Source: Bartonella henselae str. Houston-1
Lineage (GTDB): Bacteria; Pseudomonadota; Alphaproteobacteria; Rhizobiales; Rhizobiaceae
Direction of reading: 5' to 3'
Assembly (NCBI RefSeq): GCF_000046705.1
Contig: NC_005956.1
Span: 1,343,501 to 1,407,500, forward strand
Length of the DNA: 64,000 nt
This document shows positions 60,409-64,000 of the stretch, piece after piece. The position numbers and the translations under genes were made by a program. Position 1 is the stretch's first letter, and the number at the start of each line of letters is the position of its first letter. The notes under the pieces are model-generated. The model was not told the DNA's origin and made no database searches. It was given only the letters and a program-made list of their open reading frames with translations.

Positions 60409-61174
60409 GCCAATTTTCTTGATGGCTTTATTGTATGCAATAACATACCATAAGATCACTCAAAAATCCTCATACGGAAAAAACATTGCCCCCTCACCAA
60501 TCTGTTGTTATTTTCACACCTTTCCTATCACCAATTAGAGCCTATTTATTAGCGCGATCATTGGGCCTTGTAAAACACTTGCGCAATCACGCGATACTGT
60601 TATGACATTCCATTTCAATGATCATACCAAATTTCCATATCCATATAAACAAACTATCGCACAAATGCATTCCCCCCTCACTAGCCTGTAAAAAAACAGG
60701 CTTTACCCAACTTACATAATCAACAGACCTTCTTGAAAATCTAAGCTTAAAAACAGCATATAATGACGAAAGCACATTTATATATGCATAATAATCTAAA
60801 AAATGAAAAATCTATATTTGAGAAAAACATGAAACCTATAAAGCCATAAAAAATCAGAATTTTTTATTTCCTCTATGATTCATTATTCAAACTATTTCTT
60901 TAGGAGAAACGTTTAGAACTCTTCACTCTATTTTTTCAAGAAAAAGAAAAAATCACTTTATTTTTTCTTATTATTATTGCGAAGAATAAACACTATTTTT
61001 GATTTTTTTTCAAAAATATCTCGAACAAAACAAGCATGTAAGTATAAGAGATGAGATCAAGGATCTTCTCAATCGAAATGACATTTGACAAAAAATAAAT
61101 TTCATAAAAGATTCCTCTCGGTGATATTACCTGAAACCTCCACTGATTATGACAAACTATAAGGAAGATGACAT
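60409..61174. other. Spacer before a decayed operon
   Basis: About 770 AT-rich bases with no recognisable gene. The right end should contain the old promoter of the decayed operon. Confidence 0.4.
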
Positions 61175-61578
61175 ATGATATTTTACTTAAATGAAGCAGA
61201 AAATCTTATCGAGTTTATTGTTAGAAACATCGAAACAACGTTAGGTAGTTTCTAAAGACGTATAGCGTAGCGATATTCAAATTTGGGTTTATACATCGCT
61301 CCCCCTCTTAATATTACTTACTAAAATTGAGAGTGAAATCATTCTTCAGCCACTCACAAAATTTCAATAGGCCCCCTTCTTCGAAATAAAGAACTCCTCA
61401 TCGCTGCAAATGGGCATTGCACTTGTTTTGAATAGAGCTCTCATTTAGAGGGATTCCTTTCCCAACTTTCATCAGGAAAAAACTAGACAGAGCAAAATTA
61501 AATGATAAATCCTATAGATATGCGCAGGAGGAAATTTTAAAAGCCGTAAAAGCTTTAGCATGTTGGGGAGCATTGTGA
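61175..61578 (+). pseudogene. Remnant of an unknown gene at the head of a decayed operon
   Basis: ATG 61175 has AAGGAAGATG upstream but stops after 26 codons (MIFYLNEAENLIEFIVRNIE). Further traces in other frames are GPLLRNKELLIAANGHCTCF and KLNDKSYRYAQEEILKAVKA, ending CWGAL with a TGA that overlaps the GTG of the next frame. The family is not recognised and most of the gene is missing. Confidence 0.45.
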
Positions 61579-62767
61579 CAAAGAAAAAATCCATGATTTT
61601 CGCCTAAATGGGACTTTTTCTCGTTTTGGGCTTAAGTGGTTTTGCCGATAAAACGGCTCAAATGACATTTGCTTTACACTGAGCAAAGAGTACTGCCTCT
61701 ATTTTAGAGCTGCTTTTTGCAGGGCTTATAGGAGGAATTTGTGCAGGACCCCTTGCCCCACATTTTTTGCATCACTTCCAGCCAGCACGAACAGTGCCTA
61801 TTATTCTATTATTTCAAGCAATATGCATAACCACAGCCGTAGTCGTCAACCAGTTTTGGCTTTATATTACCCTTTCTTTCACACTGGGCTGTGCTGGTTC
61901 ACTCTTTTGGTCTGCAATTCTTGTTGCTGTACCTGACTTCGCAAATAATGATCACCAATGAAACCGTATTACCCAAACAGTCCGTAATCTTGGTTATATT
62001 GCCGGACCACTGTTAGGCGGTGTATTGTATGGTCTATCAAACGGACAAAAAGGATTGTTCCTGTTTTCGATAATGGTTCTCTATGCAGAGCCTTTATCAC
62101 CATCTACTATTTTAAAAATTTAAAACTTCATGCACAAACGACAAACACAGCGCAGCAAATCAAAAAGGGATTAGATGTAGTGGGATTCTTGCGTAAAAAA
62201 CATGTCGTCTATGCTCTTACCTCCTCATCATCACCATTATCCTCACCTCTGCTCTCAACGTATTATCGATTGTCCGCATCCGCACCGAGCTGCATTTAAG
62301 TGCAGAAACCTATGGAATCACAAGCATGATAAGTCTTGGCCTCATGGTTGGTCGACTCTGTTTCTCTAGTCTTTTCCACCATTTTGGCAATGCTGCTGGA
62401 ACATCACTAGCCGTGGCAATAATCGGCTTTAGCATTTTCCGCTTTTCCCTCACACACATTGTGTGGCTGATGATGCTTTCCTTTTTTATCCTTGGGGGGT
62501 ACAAACGGTGTGCAAAATGCACTGATAACAAGTTTTATGATGAAAGCCATCCAGAAAAAAACAGCGAAACAGCCAAATGCCCGCTTATCTTTTCATCATA
62601 CAAACATCAGTGTGCATTGGTTTTATCAGTGCGGATTTTGTCCATGTGCATCATACCCAAAGCACGCTGTTTATCATTGGTATCGCGACCATGATCACAG
62701 GCATATTAAGTTTTATCTTGAACAGAGTACTATGCAAAAAAAGGAATGCATCTTCAACACCCCATAG
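61575..62767 (+). pseudogene. Broken MFS transporter
   Basis: The trace starts at GTG 61575 (MTKKKSMIFA, then a stop, GLFLVLGLSGFADK). It continues through GPLAPHFLHHFQPARTVPII, FWLYITLSFTLGCAGSLFWS, TQTVRNLGYIAGPLLGGVLY and SMISLGLMVGRLCFSSLFHH to WLMMLSFFILGG and NGVQNALITSFMMKAI. Stops at about 61680 and 61961 and several frame changes break it. The pattern of paired helices and the GP-rich helix 5 region are those of an MFS exporter. Confidence 0.7.
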
Positions 62768-62833
62768 AACAGACAACTGCGTTTTTTGTCAAAACAGGGA
62801 TGCTGCGATTGATAAAATGATAAGGATCAAAAG

Positions 62834-63628
62834 ATGCCCCTGATACAACCTGGTATGGGAACAAAAAACAGTATTGAGCTTCTTTACACGCTCATTCAAA
62901 TGGCAAAACCGCGCACAGTCCTTGAAATCGGTGCGGGGGATAGCACATGCTTGATTGCTACAGCACTGCAAAAAGCAAAACAAGCATGGCAACAGGATAA
63001 AAAACTTTTAAGATCTACCACTTTTGAAGAACGTACAGCTTTTCTTGACCCTTCAGGAGTCCTTGAGAATTATCAACCACGATTGATCACCATCGATGAT
63101 TTTTCAGCAGAAGGTCAATCCGCCGAACAAGCATGGCAAAAACCACTCCAAGACAACAGCATTGAAAAAGACATGGTAACATTTATCCATATTTCTTCTC
63201 TCTTGATGATGAAACGCTCAAATCTTGGGGACCAATAGATTTTGCTTGGATTGATGCTGGAACGCCCGCAAATGATGTGCAATTTGTTACCACACTTTGG
63301 GAACATATTACCGCTCATGGTTATCTCTGTCTTCATGAACCAACAATGACAATAACCGTTGCTCTTGATGGAGCTCAACGGGTTCGCCGTGTCAGAACCC
63401 CTTTTTGGGAAGAAACTCTCTACCGACTTGATGGGCTCCTATGAGGCTTTAACCCTCACCGAAAACCACAAATATCGCCAAAGTGGTCTTGGTATCATTC
63501 GCAAACACACCCCTGCCGAACAAATTGTACGCGCACAATCACTACAAGCAGAACTCATAGAAATCAATGAACTGCCCATTCGCAATGATCTTTTACCCAT
63601 GGGAAAAGAAGCCCTTCACAAACGATAG
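62834..63628 (+). pseudogene. Frameshifted class I SAM-dependent methyltransferase
   Basis: ATG 62834 follows AAGGATC. The first frame gives GTKNSIELLYTLIQMAKPRT then VLEIGAGDSTCLIATAL, the motif I SAM-binding loop, and LITIDDFS. A frame change near 63195 leads to FFSLDDETLKSWGPIDFAWI with DAGTPANDVQF and CLHEP. Another leads to ALTLTENHKYRQSGLGIIRK and a stop at 63628. All motifs survive across three frames, so inactivation is recent. The substrate is unknown; adjacency to the MFS remnant suggests a small-molecule pathway. Confidence 0.7.
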
Positions 63629-64000
63629 ACCCGTAATTCACTGATCTCTGCCATGACCTCATAGACACTTCGCACTGTTTATGCCAGCCATTATCCTTGG
63701 CGCGAGAAATCTTTCTGATATCCTCAAACATGTCGATTGTGATGCCAAATTCACAAATCCATCAATCGTCTTTTAAATCTTAGTCTTATTCAAAGCACCA
63801 AAGAAGGATTTCAAGCGGAAAGAACACTCTGGAAAGCACTAGAAGATACAAATGAGCGGGAGAGAGAAAATTTAAGTGACCGACACTTAGAAACAGAAGA
63901 AATGCTGCAAAAAATTGTCCAAGCCTTTCAAAGGGAAAAAATCTATAGCGAAACGGAAGTCTTCAAGATATGCAACCTCTTTACGGTAGATTTTGCTAGA
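63629..64000 (+). pseudogene. Decayed coding sequence at the right edge
   Basis: Traces appear in two frames: FMPAIILGARNLSDILKHVD, then after a frame change LNLSLIQSTKEGFQAERTLW, DTNERERENLSDRHLETEEM and QKIVQAFQREKIYSETEVFK, running toward the edge. It continues the decayed operon and is cut by the window. I do not recognise the family. Confidence 0.4.

Noticed and set aside
1..64000. CRISPR arrays, intact insertion sequences, rRNA operons
   Set aside because: No regularly spaced direct repeats, transposase genes with terminal inverted repeats or rRNA sequences were seen on reading either strand.

Overview
The window looks like a chromosomal segment of a Bartonella species, probably from the rodent-associated radiation. 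The basis is AT-rich DNA, rhizobial gene families (ChpT, EipA/DUF1134, an Omp2b/Omp43-type porin), rhizobial gene pairings (rpmH-rnpA-yidC-engB, rsmI-yraN, etfB-etfA-ETF:QO), a Bartonella-type autotransporter remnant, and long non-coding or decayed spacers. The species assignment is inference.

Layout. 1-4.6 kb: chpT (cut by the edge), eipA-like gene, a membrane coiled-coil protein, a nucleotide-sugar aminotransferase/dehydrogenase pair and tRNA-Met. 5.1-7.8 kb: a wrecked autotransporter. 8.7-16.1 kb: a minus-strand oligopeptide-type ABC transporter (binding protein, two permeases, two ATPases) with a frameshifted second binding protein. 17.5-22.3 kb: tag, xseA, a third binding protein, and a decayed partial copy of xseA with its upstream DNA, which records a local duplication. 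22.3-29.5 kb: small membrane proteins, a TauE exporter pair and the electron-transfer flavoprotein operon. 29.7-36 kb: fragments of a short-repeat protein family, a ProC-like reductase, rsmI-yraN and an Mrp ATPase. 36-41.8 kb: rpmH-rnpA-yidC-engB, a GST, dapB and gpmA.

42.1-47.6 kb is an accessory island between tRNA-Leu(CAG) and tRNA-Ser(GCT). It holds the most notable system in the window, a compact microcin C-like locus. An MccB-type peptide-adenylating enzyme overlaps an MccC-type MFS exporter gene. Both lie behind a strong hairpin, and before the hairpin is an 8-codon ORF encoding MDYRNYNA, a candidate MccA-like precursor. The candidate shares the Asn5/Asn7 spacing of E. coli MccA (MRTGNAN) but carries one extra C-terminal Ala, which breaks the C-terminal-Asn rule. 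No mccD, mccE or mccF homologue is visible nearby. An integrase-like remnant lies beside tRNA-Ser.

47.9-64 kb: porin, an AmiD-like amidase with an internal 58-residue duplication, a recently broken dehydrogenase-MoaB/CinA-like fusion gene next to an alpha/beta hydrolase and a drug-type MFS exporter, a phage tail-gene remnant, a membrane protein, and a decayed operon (unknown gene, MFS transporter, SAM methyltransferase, unknown gene) that runs off the right edge. All calls are from reading the sequence and from memory of protein families; no search was run.
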